NCBI GenBank assembly: GCA_016791145.1
Contig: JAEUNJ010000235.1
Span: 1 to 45,394, forward strand
Length of the DNA: 45,394 nucleotides
Origin: Rhodocyclaceae bacterium
GTDB lineage: Bacteria > Pseudomonadota > Gammaproteobacteria > Burkholderiales > Rhodocyclaceae
Reading direction: 5' to 3'
In this document: in pieces, positions 6,980 to 15,580 of the stretch
How positions within the stretch are numbered: the first letter of the stretch is position 1
Layout of the letters: every line of letters starts with the position of its first letter
Notes under the pieces: model-generated
Seen by the model: the letters and a program-made list of their open reading frames with translations, nothing else
The model's database searches: none
What the model was told of the DNA's origin: nothing
Position numbers and translations under genes: made by a program

Positions 6980-9040
6980 ATGCGTGTCTATCTCGGTGAC
7001 CTGCGCTATGACTACTCCGGGGTCCTCGCCAACGATTGCATGCCCCTCGGCGTCGCCTACATGAAGGCGGTCATGGACCGGGAGGATCCGGGAGGCGAGA
7101 TCGACACACGGCTCTTCGTCTACCCGGAGAAGCTGCTCGATGCGATCGTCCGGGAGCCGCCGGACGTCCTGATGCTCACCAACTATGTCTGGAACGAGGC
7201 GCTGAGCCATTACTTCTTCCGCCAGGCCCGGGCCAGGAATCCGGAAGTGCTGACCGTCATGGGCGGACCCAACATCTCCCTGGAGGCCGAGCGCCAGATC
7301 GCCTTCGTGGACCGGCACCCGCACCTCGATGTATATGCCCTCGGAGAGGGTGATTTCCTGGCCCACGAGATCGTCCGGACGTTCATGGACGCCGGGCTTT
7401 CCAGGAGAAGGCTCGGGCAGGCCGGGCTTCCGTCCTGCGTGTATCGCGACGGAGACGGCAAGCCGACCGTCGGCGAGGTGCAGCCGCGGCACAAGGTGGT
7501 GGAGGAGATCCCGTCGCCGTGGTTGAGCGGCATCCAGGACGAGTTCTTCGACGGTCGCCTCGCGCCGATGATCGAGACCAACCGGGGTTGCCCGTTCACC
7601 TGCACGTTCTGCGTCCAGGGAACGAAATACTATTCGAAGATCCACAATTTCCCGGTCGAGCGGATCAAGGAGGAAATCGGCTACATCGCGCGACGGATCA
7701 AGGATCGCTCGCCGCACATGGGGACGCTGCGGATCGCCGATTCCAACTACGGAATGTACGAACGGGACGTGGAGATCTCCGCCCACATCGGTGCGATGCA
7801 GAAGGAGTATGGCTGGCCGACCTTCATCGATGCGACGACGGGAAAGAACAAGCCTGAGCGGATCATCAAGTCGGTGGAGCAGGTCAGCGGCGCGCTGGTC
7901 CTGTACCAGGCCGTGCAGTCCCTCGACGAGGATGTCCTCCGCAAGGTCAAGCGCCAGGCGATCAAACTCGATGCCTACAAGGCCCTGGAAGTTCACATGC
8001 GGGGCCGTGGATTGCGGTCGAATTCGGATCTGATCCTGGGCCTCCCCGGGGAATCCCTGGAGAGCCACCTGCGCGGACTGCACGCCCTGCTCGACAGCAA
8101 CATCAATCAGATGCACAACTTCCAGGCGATGATGCTGAAGGGGGCCGAGATGGAGATGGTCGAGTCACGGACCCTGTTCAAGTTCGATACCCGGTTCCGC
8201 GTGCTGCCGAAGAACTACGGGGTGTATGGCGACGAGAAGGTCTTCGACGTGGAGGAGATCATCGTGGCCACCGATACGCTGCCCTTCGCGGACTACCTCA
8301 CCTGCCGCAAGTGGCACCTGGTGAGCAGCGTGTTCTGGAACGATGGCTGGTTCTCGGACGTGGTGCGCTTCGTCAATTCCCACGGGATCAGGAACTCGGA
8401 GTGGTGGGGGCGGATGCTTCCGGCGCTCGAGGATGGCAGTCCCGCGGCGCGCGGCTTCCTGGACAGCTTCGTCGGCGAGACCGTGGGGGAACTCTTCCCG
8501 GACCGCGAATCCTGCATCGCCTTCTATTCGCAGCCGGACAATTTCCGCAAGCTCGGCAACGGCGAGATCGGCGACAACCTCATGTATCGCTATCGGGCCA
8601 TCGCCTCGTTCCAGCTATGGGACGAAATCTGCGCCGCGGCCATGGGGGCCACGCGCGAACTGCTGGAGGAACGGGGGGTTCCCGCGAAGATCGACGACTT
8701 CGATGGCTTCTGGGCGGATTTCACCACCTACGTGCGCCTGCGCCACGCTTCCGGCACCGATCGCGCAACCATCCTCGCCCCGGTCTCCGCGGAGTTGGGC
8801 TACGACTTCGCCGGATGGCTCGCGCGGGAGACGCCGGGCGACCCCAACGAATTCCGGCTGCCGCGGCGAGTACCCCACGATTTCACGCTGGAACCCGACG
8901 CCCGCCGGGAACTGGACAGCGCCCTGTCGGTGTGGAGCACCCACATCAAGGGACTGTCGAAACTGGTGACCCGGATCAACGTGGCCTGGCAGGTCCGGGA
9001 GTGCCGGACCCGGCGCGAAGCCTGTGTGGAAGCGGCCTGA
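6980..9040 (+). CDS. B12-binding-domain-type radical SAM protein
   Basis: The product has 686 residues. The N-terminal ~150 residues look like a cobalamin-binding Rossmann domain ('DCMPLGVAYMKAVM', 'DVLMLTNYVWNE', 'VMGGPNISLEAE', 'VYALGEGD') but no DxHxxG motif is seen, so base-off cobalamin binding is doubtful. The radical SAM core follows with Cys204, Cys208 and Cys211 in 'NRGCPFTCTFCVQG' (CxxxCxxC) and 'SDLILGLPGES'. The last ~280 residues are an accessory domain I do not recognise. Family members include C-methylases, methylthiolases and rearrangement enzymes. The RBS AAAGGAG (6967-6973) is ideal. Its place 29 bp after rfbG suggests it modifies the CDP-sugar or glycan; this is inference only. 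Confidence 0.88.
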   Translation: MRVYLGDLRYDYSGVLANDCMPLGVAYMKAVMDREDPGGEIDTRLFVYPEKLLDAIVREPPDVLMLTNYVWNEALSHYFFRQARARNPEVLTVMGGPNISLEAERQIAFVDRHPHLDVYALGEGDFLAHEIVRTFMDAGLSRRRLGQAGLPSCVYRDGDGKPTVGEVQPRHKVVEEIPSPWLSGIQDEFFDGRLAPMIETNRGCPFTCTFCVQGTKYYSKIHNFPVERIKEEIGYIARRIKDRSPHMGTLRIADSNYGMYERDVEISAHIGAMQKEYGWPTFIDATTGKNKPERIIKSVEQVSGALVLYQAVQSLDEDVLRKVKRQAIKLDAYKALEVHMRGRGLRSNSDLILGLPGESLESHLRGLHALLDSNINQMHNFQAMMLKGAEMEMVESRTLFKFDTRFRVLPKNYGVYGDEKVFDVEEIIVATDTLPFADYLTCRKWHLVSSVFWNDGWFSDVVRFVNSHGIRNSEWWGRMLPALEDGSPAARGFLDSFVGETVGELFPDRESCIAFYSQPDNFRKLGNGEIGDNLMYRYRAIASFQLWDEICAAAMGATRELLEERGVPAKIDDFDGFWADFTTYVRLRHASGTDRATILAPVSAELGYDFAGWLARETPGDPNEFRLPRRVPHDFTLEPDARRELDSALSVWSTHIKGLSKLVTRINVAWQVRECRTRREACVEAA

Positions 9041-9061
9041 TCCAGCAGGCGCAAGAGGAAA

Positions 9062-9943
9062 CTAGGGCCTGGCCACGAAGGCCGCCTGGGAGAGGACGGC
9101 CCTCGCCCCCTGGTATCCCAAGGGTATTCGGGCATGCAGGTCCACCGACGAAAATCCTGCATCCCAGATCATCTGCTCGAGGGCACCGAAACTGAAGTCC
9201 CACCATGTATTATGGGTTTCGCCGCTTTCGTAGCTCATGAGCCTGGCGGGCAGGACGGGATTGTAGACGTCGACGATGACCGCCTTCCCGCCCGTCACGC
9301 TGCACACGTTGGCCAGCGCCTTCATCGGGTTCATCAGGTGCAGCAGGACGTCGCTGATGAACACCATGTCGAACTTGCCGAGCTTCTCGGGCGAAAGATC
9401 GTAGACGTTCAGGGAGACCCGCTGGACGCGGGACCGCAGGGCCTCCGCCGCCAGCTTGAACCCGAGACCCGTGCGTTGCGCCAGGTAAGCGGCGGATTTC
9501 TGGCGGCGGATCCTCGGCGTCATGTCCACCTCGGCAAAGCTGTCGATGTCGAGGGCCACGACTTCAGCGGCGCCGCGCCGCTCGAATTCGAAGGCCCAGA
9601 ATCCGTCGAAGGTCGCCACATCCAGGACGCGCATCCCGTCCAGGCGCTCCGGAATCGGATACCTGCCGAGGATCGGCCGCAGATCGAACCATCCCGGCGT
9701 CACGACGCCGCCGCCCAGGTCGATCGTGTGGTACCACTCGATCGCCGCCACCCGCTCCGCCAGGGAACCCGGCGGTGCGGCGATCGTGTGGTCATCCGGG
9801 CGAGGCTCGAGGCCCCGGTCCGACGGTCCTTGCTGGGCCGAGTCACCCAGCAGGCCGCCCGCCGTCCTGATCTGCCGCGCCGTCTTCGGCGGGAGGTAGG
9901 CCAGCAACTGGAGCCCACCAATCCTGAACCCACGAAACGCCAT
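9062..9943 (-). CDS. SAM-dependent methyltransferase, DUF1698/CmoB-like
   Basis: The product has 293 residues. A ~100-residue N-terminal region containing 'AAIEWYHTIDLGGGVVTPGWFDLRP' precedes SAM motif I, 'MRVLDVATFDGFWAFEFERRGA', around residues 104-123. 'VVALDID' (acidic residue for the SAM ribose) and 'FDMVFISDVLLHLMNPMKALANV' follow. The WYHxI...G..T.G..D segment and LDVxxxDGFW resemble CmoB (tRNA U34) and related DUF1698 proteins, but context in an EPS locus favours a glycan or sugar substrate. The start ATG 9943 has GGAGGG four bases upstream, which excludes a slightly longer frame. It converges on the radical SAM gene with a 21-bp gap. Its own promoter should lie in 9944-10296. Confidence 0.82.
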   Translation of the reverse strand: MAFRGFRIGGLQLLAYLPPKTARQIRTAGGLLGDSAQQGPSDRGLEPRPDDHTIAAPPGSLAERVAAIEWYHTIDLGGGVVTPGWFDLRPILGRYPIPERLDGMRVLDVATFDGFWAFEFERRGAAEVVALDIDSFAEVDMTPRIRRQKSAAYLAQRTGLGFKLAAEALRSRVQRVSLNVYDLSPEKLGKFDMVFISDVLLHLMNPMKALANVCSVTGGKAVIVDVYNPVLPARLMSYESGETHNTWWDFSFGALEQMIWDAGFSSVDLHARIPLGYQGARAVLSQAAFVARP

Positions 9944-10296
9944 GTCACCCTCCGGGACCGCCAAACGCCGGCTTCACCGCCCTCCGCACCCCCGGACGCG
10001 ATCCCCGGCCACGGTGAAAGATACCCGATTCGCCCCCCACAAAAACGGGTCCCGGAAACATTCCGCCCGGCGGCGGGACGGCGGTTGCGCCGTTGTCTCG
10101 CGGGACGTTACACTAGCGGCCCCGAGGCCACAGGCTGGCGTGATCCGACGCCGCGTCGGCCGGCCAATCGGTGCCAGCGTCGCGGCCTCGGTCGTTCGCA
10201 TGGCGGAGGAATCCGCCACAGGGGGGTGTGCGCCGACCGCCCCGGCCCTGCGGACGGGGCGCATCCGGAGGGCGTCGGAAGTTCCATGGATGGTCA
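9944..10296. other. divergent intergenic region before the main EPS operon
   Basis: About 350 GC-rich bases separate the methyltransferase and the co-polymerase start. I see no convincing gene. A candidate promoter for the plus-strand operon lies at 10085-10114, leaving a leader of about 175 bases. The methyltransferase must also be driven from here, but I see only weak matches. Confidence 0.55.
10085..10114 (+). promoter_or_regulatory. possible promoter of the co-polymerase operon
   Basis: TACACT (10109-10114) is a fair -10 element. TTGCGC (10085-10090) lies 18 bp upstream as a weak -35 matching only the TTG core. Position upstream of a long operon supports it, but the match is modest and the leader would be long. 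Confidence 0.35.
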
Positions 10297-11937
10297 ATGA
10301 CATACCAGGACACGGCGCGGCCCGGCAGGGAAGCCGACAGTTTCGATGTGGTCGGATCGGTCAGGAGCCTGGCCGAAGCCGTCAGGCATCACAAGCTGAT
10401 GGTCGCGGCCTGTGTCGCGACGACACTGGCGATCACGACGCTCTATGTCTTCGTCTGGCCTCCGATCTATCAATCGGAGGCCATGGTGGCCGCCGAACGG
10501 GACCAGGATCCTGCCCGGGACGCCTTCTATAGTTCGTGGAGCTTCTTTCGCAAGGAGGATGCCCGCACGGAACTGGAACTGATGCGGTCCGGGTCGGTCC
10601 TGAAGGAACTCATCCAGCGGGAGAACCTGAAGTACGAGGACGTCTACCATCCCTTCACGTCCCAATTGGCGTATTTCTGGGAGACTTCGTGGCCCGGACG
10701 GGGCTACAAGACCATCAAGGAATCCCTGTTCGGAAACGAGGACATGGCGGGAATCACGCCCGAGCAGGCCGATTTCGGGCGGACGATCAGGGATCTCTAC
10801 GAAGGGATATCCATCGAAACCGTCGGGGAAGCCAACGTGGCCCGCGTCCGGATGAAGGGCCCGTCGCGCCGCGTCTCCGCCATCACCAACACGCTGCTGG
10901 ACGTCTATATGGAGAAGCGCTCGGAACATCACCTGGGCGAGGCCCGGCAGGCGTTCGAGATCCTGAAGAAGGAGGCGGAGCGGGCACGCCAGGACCTGCA
11001 GGAGGTCGCCGAGCGCCGGGTCGCCTTCCTCCAGGAACACAAGCTGGTCTTCGATCTGCAGAAGGAAACCCAGGAAGTGAAGAATCTGGTCGAGCTGGAG
11101 GGGTCCATCGCCAATACGCGCATCAAGGTGGCCTCCCTCCATGCGTCCCTGGTCGACGTGGACAAGCAACTGGTCCAGGAGCCGCCGACCCAGAAGATAT
11201 CCGCGGTCAAGGAACAGAACGTCCTGCGTGAGTCGGCAAAGCTGAAGAAGCTGGAACTCCAGAACCAGCTCGCATTGACGCTGAATCGCTACCGGGAGGA
11301 TTCTCCGGAGGTGATCGAACTGAAGGAATCCATCGGCCGGCTGGACGTCATCATCGACGCAACGCCGGAGACCGTGGAGAAATCGGCGACCGAGGGGCTG
11401 AACTCCGTGCATCAGCAGTTGCTGACCTCCCGTTCCACCCTGCGTTCCGAACTGGAGGGGCACAACGCGAGCCTCACGGCGATGGAGACCATCGGCAAGG
11501 AGATGCGGAACCGGCTTTCGATGGTCCCCGACGTGCAGAACCGGTTGAAGCAACTCGACAGCGCGTACGGTACGGCCCAGGAGAAGTTCCAGGCGCTCCT
11601 GGTCAAGCTGTCGCAGGTGGACGTGAACCTGGCGACGGCCAAGGCGACCCCCCCGAGCCTGCGCATCGTCGATTACGCGGTGCCGCCGTCCTCCCGCTGG
11701 TGGCCCCGCCTGAAGATCCTGTATCCCGTCGCATTGCTCGTCGGCCTGCTGCTGGGCGTGGCGGCGGCCCAGATCAAGCGCCTTGCCGGCGGCCGGGTGC
11801 GGCGGAACAGTTGGGGACGCCGCACCGGCGATGCCCTGATCTATGGACACCTGGTCGTGGCCACCTACGGCCACCCCTTGAAGGTCATCCTTCCCGGAGA
11901 AGCCGAAGCTTCCGGCGAGGCGGAGGCCAGTTCGTGA
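10297..11937 (+). CDS. polysaccharide co-polymerase / chain-length determinant (GumC/Wzc-like, no kinase domain)
   Basis: The product has 546 residues. The first transmembrane helix (about 34-53, 'LMVAACVATTLAITTLYVFVWP') is followed by a large periplasmic region with extended coiled coil (about 210-410, 'EILKKEAERARQDLQEVAE'). The second membrane helix is around 472-492, preceded by the proline-rich 'VPPSSRWWPRLK' typical of Wzz-like proteins. About 45 mostly basic cytoplasmic residues end the protein, with no Walker motifs. PCP proteins control chain length and link Wzy to the outer-membrane exporter. The kinase partner, if any, would be separate, and the next gene has that fold. ATG 10297 is chosen on domain start; no strong RBS is visible. 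Its TGA overlaps the GTG of the next gene. Confidence 0.88.
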   Translation: MTYQDTARPGREADSFDVVGSVRSLAEAVRHHKLMVAACVATTLAITTLYVFVWPPIYQSEAMVAAERDQDPARDAFYSSWSFFRKEDARTELELMRSGSVLKELIQRENLKYEDVYHPFTSQLAYFWETSWPGRGYKTIKESLFGNEDMAGITPEQADFGRTIRDLYEGISIETVGEANVARVRMKGPSRRVSAITNTLLDVYMEKRSEHHLGEARQAFEILKKEAERARQDLQEVAERRVAFLQEHKLVFDLQKETQEVKNLVELEGSIANTRIKVASLHASLVDVDKQLVQEPPTQKISAVKEQNVLRESAKLKKLELQNQLALTLNRYREDSPEVIELKESIGRLDVIIDATPETVEKSATEGLNSVHQQLLTSRSTLRSELEGHNASLTAMETIGKEMRNRLSMVPDVQNRLKQLDSAYGTAQEKFQALLVKLSQVDVNLATAKATPPSLRIVDYAVPPSSRWWPRLKILYPVALLVGLLLGVAAAQIKRLAGGRVRRNSWGRRTGDALIYGHLVVATYGHPLKVILPGEAEASGEAEASS

Positions 11938-12602
11938 CTGCCGGAAACGCCTCGTTGCGCAAACGGATCATCGGCGGCAACGCCGCCGGCGTAGTGCCCG
12001 ATGCGGCCCCCTACCACCGCCTGGCGCTACAACTGCATTACGAGCTGCCCCATGACCAGCAGCCCAGATCGGTTCTGCTCGCCACTCCCGGGCCTTCGCC
12101 GCTGGCCGCCCATGTGTCGATCTCCCTGGCCCACAGCATGGCACAGGAGCTTCAGAAACCCGTCCTGCTGATCGATGCCGACGGCCGCACCGGCACCCTC
12201 TCCTCGATCCTCGGCTGCACGGGTGCCCAGGGATTCTCCGAGTTGCTCCTGCAGGCGGGAATGCCCCTGCAGGACCTTGTCCTGCCGACCAACGACGAGC
12301 ACGTGTATTTCCTGCCGGCCGGCCAGGTCGGGCGCTCGACCCGGCAACGCCCCAACGTCGAGGCCGTCGGCGCGGCGCTCGCCGCGGCGTCGAACTACGA
12401 TTTCCTCATCCTGGCCGGCGGCAGCGTATTGAACGACTCGCTGGCCCTGGGCATCGCACCCCATGTCGGCTGCGTGCTGATGATCCCGGTCGAACACGAG
12501 ACGCTGGCCGAAGACCTGGATGTGGCGCAGCGCTCGCTGCGTTTTTGCAAGGCCAGGAAGATCGGGCTGCTGCTGGCAACGGCCGTCCTCGGCGAGCACT
12601 GA
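11934..12602 (+). CDS. BY-kinase/ParA-fold homologue with degenerate nucleotide-binding motifs
   Basis: The product has 222 residues and resembles the cytoplasmic tyrosine-kinase partner (CapB/CpsD) of co-polymerases. 'HYELPHDQQPRSVLLATPGPSPLAAHVSISLA' matches the region 'R..R.L.VTS..PGEGKT..A.NLA', and 'PVLLIDADGRTGTLSSIL' matches Walker A' (Asp81, Asp83). However, the Walker A GKT is replaced by 'PSPLAA' (about residues 52-60), and Walker B reads 'DFLILAGG' (156-163), where an Asp is expected after the hydrophobic run. The C-terminus (…LGEH) has no tyrosine cluster. It is therefore probably a catalytically dead or regulatory partner. The start is GTG 11934, overlapping the co-polymerase stop (GTGA), which implies coupled translation. 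Confidence 0.72.
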   Translation: MTAGNASLRKRIIGGNAAGVVPDAAPYHRLALQLHYELPHDQQPRSVLLATPGPSPLAAHVSISLAHSMAQELQKPVLLIDADGRTGTLSSILGCTGAQGFSELLLQAGMPLQDLVLPTNDEHVYFLPAGQVGRSTRQRPNVEAVGAALAAASNYDFLILAGGSVLNDSLALGIAPHVGCVLMIPVEHETLAEDLDVAQRSLRFCKARKIGLLLATAVLGEH

Positions 12603-12638
12603 ACGCCCGCCAGCCGCCGCCGAGGGAATGACGAGGTG

Positions 12639-14132
12639 ATGTCGCCATCCCTCTCCCGGCACCTCCGGGAATCCGCCGTTCCCCTGCTGATCGTCTTCGG
12701 TTTCGCGGCCCTCCTGCTGATGGTGCTGGCCACGGGCAGCATTCGCGCCCTGGCCAGCGTGCTGTTCGTGGCGATCGGCATCGTCGTCGCCTTCGGATCC
12801 GGCAACCCGCGGCTGTTCGCGCTCTGGGGGTTGATGATCACGATCTCCCTCAACCTCAGCAAGCACTTCGGGCCCATCGTGAACAAGGGTGGCGGGGAGA
12901 CGTCCTTCCGGGTGGAGGTCAGCGATCCTTTCCTACTGGTACTCGCCTTCTTCCTGCTGCGCGACCTCTGGAGCTTCCGGCTCCCCGGGCTCCGGATTCC
13001 GCGGGTCACCTACCTCTGGCTGGCGATCATGGGCATGGGCATCGCGACGATCGTCGCCGGGCCCTGGCGGACGACGGCCGCCCACGAGGTCGTCCGGATG
13101 ATCAAGATGACCCTGCTCTTCATCGTGGTCACGAACGAACTGCGCACGCCCGGCCGGATGCTGCATTGCATCGGCGGACTGGTGGCGGGAATGCTGGGAC
13201 AGAGCGTGATCGGCATCCTGCAATACGCGCGGGGGGCGAATCTGGGCCTGGAGATCCTCGGTGAGACGAGTGCGAAGACGATCGAGGTCCTCGCCCAGAC
13301 CTCCCTTCGCTCCGAGAAGGTCTGGCGGGTGAGCGGCCTGCTCCTCCACCCCAATCTGTTCGGCATCTACCTCGCCACCCTGATCCCCGCGGCGGCGGCC
13401 GCGTTTCTCCTGCGGATCGGCGGGCCTGCGCGGGCCTTCTTCCTGGCAGCCGCGGGCGCCGGTACCGTGGCGCTGATCTTCACCTTCTCCCGGTCGAGCT
13501 GGGCCAGCTTCGCGGCAGCGGGTATCGTTCTCGCCGCCGTCATGGTTCGTCACGGCGGATTGCGGAACCGATCCATGAAGGCGGGGCTGGTCGCCGCGGT
13601 GACGGTCGTCCTGATCGGCGCCGCATTCTCCGGGCAGATCGCCACGCGCCTGTTCGAGAGCCGGGAGGACGCCACGCTGGGCCGGGCCCAGTTCGAAAAG
13701 GATGCGATGCGGATGATCTGGGTGAAGCCCTGGCTGGGCTGGGGGGTCAACAGCTACGTGCATGAGGTCGTCCCTTACCTGGAGCACCCCGTCAAGGCCT
13801 ATTCCGGCTGGGTTCCACCCGTCCATAACATCTACCTGCTCTGGTGGGCGGAAACCGGCATCGTCGGCCTCGCCATCCACCTGTGGCTGTGGGGGGGGCT
13901 CGCCTGGGTGGCGGTGCAGAACCTTCGCGTCCGCGACGAAGTCATGTACGTGGCCAATGCCGCCGCCCTGGCCGCCCTCGTGGCATTCGCCGTGGATGGC
14001 TTCCTGAGCTTCTCCCTTCGCATCAATCAACCGCAGCGGGTCTTCTGGGTCCTCGGCGCGATGATCATGGCCGTCCGCTACTGGCGCCTCAGGCAGCCGC
14101 CCGCTTCACGAACCGCCGGGGTCGCGGAATGA
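12639..14132 (+). CDS. O-antigen ligase/Wzy-type polysaccharide polymerase
   Basis: A 497-residue polytopic inner-membrane protein with about 11-12 hydrophobic segments. The O-antigen ligase signature appears late, as 'WGVNSYVHEVVPYLEHPVKAYSGWVPPVHNIYLLWWAETGIVGL'; the H-N-x-Y-L-x-x-x-x-E motif is typical. The large periplasmic loop before it contains 'MRMIWVKPWLGWGVNS'. In this locus it most likely polymerises lipid-linked repeat units. It could instead ligate, but no lipid A context is present. ATG 12639 follows GTG 12636, with GAGGG at 12623-12627 and ACGAGG nearer. An eight-G tract at 13891-13898 lies inside the coding region. Its stop overlaps the flippase start (ATGA). Confidence 0.87.
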   Translation: MSPSLSRHLRESAVPLLIVFGFAALLLMVLATGSIRALASVLFVAIGIVVAFGSGNPRLFALWGLMITISLNLSKHFGPIVNKGGGETSFRVEVSDPFLLVLAFFLLRDLWSFRLPGLRIPRVTYLWLAIMGMGIATIVAGPWRTTAAHEVVRMIKMTLLFIVVTNELRTPGRMLHCIGGLVAGMLGQSVIGILQYARGANLGLEILGETSAKTIEVLAQTSLRSEKVWRVSGLLLHPNLFGIYLATLIPAAAAAFLLRIGGPARAFFLAAAGAGTVALIFTFSRSSWASFAAAGIVLAAVMVRHGGLRNRSMKAGLVAAVTVVLIGAAFSGQIATRLFESREDATLGRAQFEKDAMRMIWVKPWLGWGVNSYVHEVVPYLEHPVKAYSGWVPPVHNIYLLWWAETGIVGLAIHLWLWGGLAWVAVQNLRVRDEVMYVANAAALAALVAFAVDGFLSFSLRINQPQRVFWVLGAMIMAVRYWRLRQPPASRTAGVAE

Positions 14133-15580
14133 CGGGGGTGGCGGGCGGCATTCCGCCTCCGGGCGACCTGGGGCCCAGGGTCCTGCGCAATACGGCCGTC
14201 CAGGCCATCGGCCGGAACCTCATTGCGCTGGCCCGCATGGTGACCATTGCCGTCATCGTGCGCCAATACGGCGCGGACACCTTCGGCGAGTATGCCATCA
14301 TGATTGCCTTGCTTCAGGTTGCCGAGGGCGTGGCGGATTTCGGCACGACGGAGGTGTTCGTGCGCGACGTGGCCCGCCGTCCGGAACAGGCGCACCGTTA
14401 CATGCGCGTATTGACGGCCGCCAAGCTGTTGCAGGTGCCCGCGGCCTTTTCGGTACTCGCGGCCGCCGTCTACCTGATCGGCTATCCCACCCACCTCGTG
14501 GAGGCAGTCCTGCTCGCCGGCATCGGCCTGGTCTTCTTCGCGGGCGTGACGGTGTATCGGGTGATCTTCAAGGCCACCCTGAGCATGGAGCGGGAACTCC
14601 TGCCGGAACTGGCATCGGTGCTGTTCATGATTGCCCTCGTGGCTGCGGTCGCCGACGGCAGCCTGCTGACCATCGCCCTCTGCCACCTGGCTTCCCGCGC
14701 GGTCTTCTTCGCCGGGTGCTACGCACTGGGGAGGAACCGCTTCCGGCCCTCGATCGCGGGCGTCACCCGTGCCGACGTGTTCAGCGGCCTTGCCGGCTCC
14801 GCCGCCATCGGCGCGGCCGGATTCCTCGTCATGGTCTACGAGGCGCTCGACGTGCTGTTCCTGTCGCGGCTCGCCACGGCGGGGGACGTGGCCCTGTACT
14901 CGGGCGCCCAGAGGCTGGCGTGGCCGCTCCTGATGGCGCTCGCGGCGGTGGGGGGCTCCATGTATCCCCTGCTGGCATCCCTTTGGCCCCATTCACCGGC
15001 GGAGTTCGCGCGGACCTGCCAACGCGGCCTGGCCGGGATGCTGACGGTGGGGGGCCTGGCCCTCGGCACGGGATTGGCAGGAGCGGAGTTCTTCCTCGGG
15101 CTCCTGGGCCCCGGCATGTCCGATGGCGCCGGGGCTTTCCGCATCCTCCTCCTCCTTTGCGTCAGCAAGGCCGTCTCGATGACCATCGGGCCCGCGCTGC
15201 TGGTGGTCAGGGCGCAGCGGTCCATCCTGCTCCTGGTGGCGATGGCGCTGGTCGCCAAGGCCGCCGCCATCGCGCCGGTGGCGTCGGGCTTCGGCTATGT
15301 GGGGGTCGCATGGGCGGCCCTGGCGGTGGACGTCCTTTTCGTCGAGTTACCCGCCCTCTACCTGGTCCACAGGCATACGGGGTTCCATCCCGACTGGAGG
15401 GTGGCCTCCAAGATCGCCGGGGCCGTGGCCGCGGCCGCGCTCCTGCCGGGCATGGTCCTCCCCCGGGGCAGCCTCGCGGCGGCCTGTGCCGCAGCCTGTA
15501 TCTACACGGCCGTCGTATTCCTGACCGGGGCGGTGACCACGGCCGAGATAGGGAGACTGGTGAAGCGGGGTTCGCGATGA
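14129..15580 (+). CDS. polysaccharide flippase (Wzx/MATE-like, MOP superfamily)
   Basis: A 483-residue membrane protein with 12-14 predicted hydrophobic segments. The N-terminal 'LRNTAVQAIGRNLIALARMVTIAVIVRQYGADTFGEYAIMIALLQVAEGVADFGTTEVFVRDVAR' is the classic opening of polysaccharide biosynthesis (Wzx) proteins. 'DVLFLSRLATAGDVALYSGAQRL' matches the second conserved block. It should flip the undecaprenyl-linked repeat unit to the periplasm. It starts inside the stop of the polymerase gene and ends inside the start of the GT4 gene, so the three are translationally coupled. The open frame extends upstream of 14129 but that part is out of phase with the polymerase and lacks hydrophobic character. 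Confidence 0.88.
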   Translation: MTGVAGGIPPPGDLGPRVLRNTAVQAIGRNLIALARMVTIAVIVRQYGADTFGEYAIMIALLQVAEGVADFGTTEVFVRDVARRPEQAHRYMRVLTAAKLLQVPAAFSVLAAAVYLIGYPTHLVEAVLLAGIGLVFFAGVTVYRVIFKATLSMERELLPELASVLFMIALVAAVADGSLLTIALCHLASRAVFFAGCYALGRNRFRPSIAGVTRADVFSGLAGSAAIGAAGFLVMVYEALDVLFLSRLATAGDVALYSGAQRLAWPLLMALAAVGGSMYPLLASLWPHSPAEFARTCQRGLAGMLTVGGLALGTGLAGAEFFLGLLGPGMSDGAGAFRILLLLCVSKAVSMTIGPALLVVRAQRSILLLVAMALVAKAAAIAPVASGFGYVGVAWAALAVDVLFVELPALYLVHRHTGFHPDWRVASKIAGAVAAAALLPGMVLPRGSLAAACAAACIYTAVVFLTGAVTTAEIGRLVKRGSR

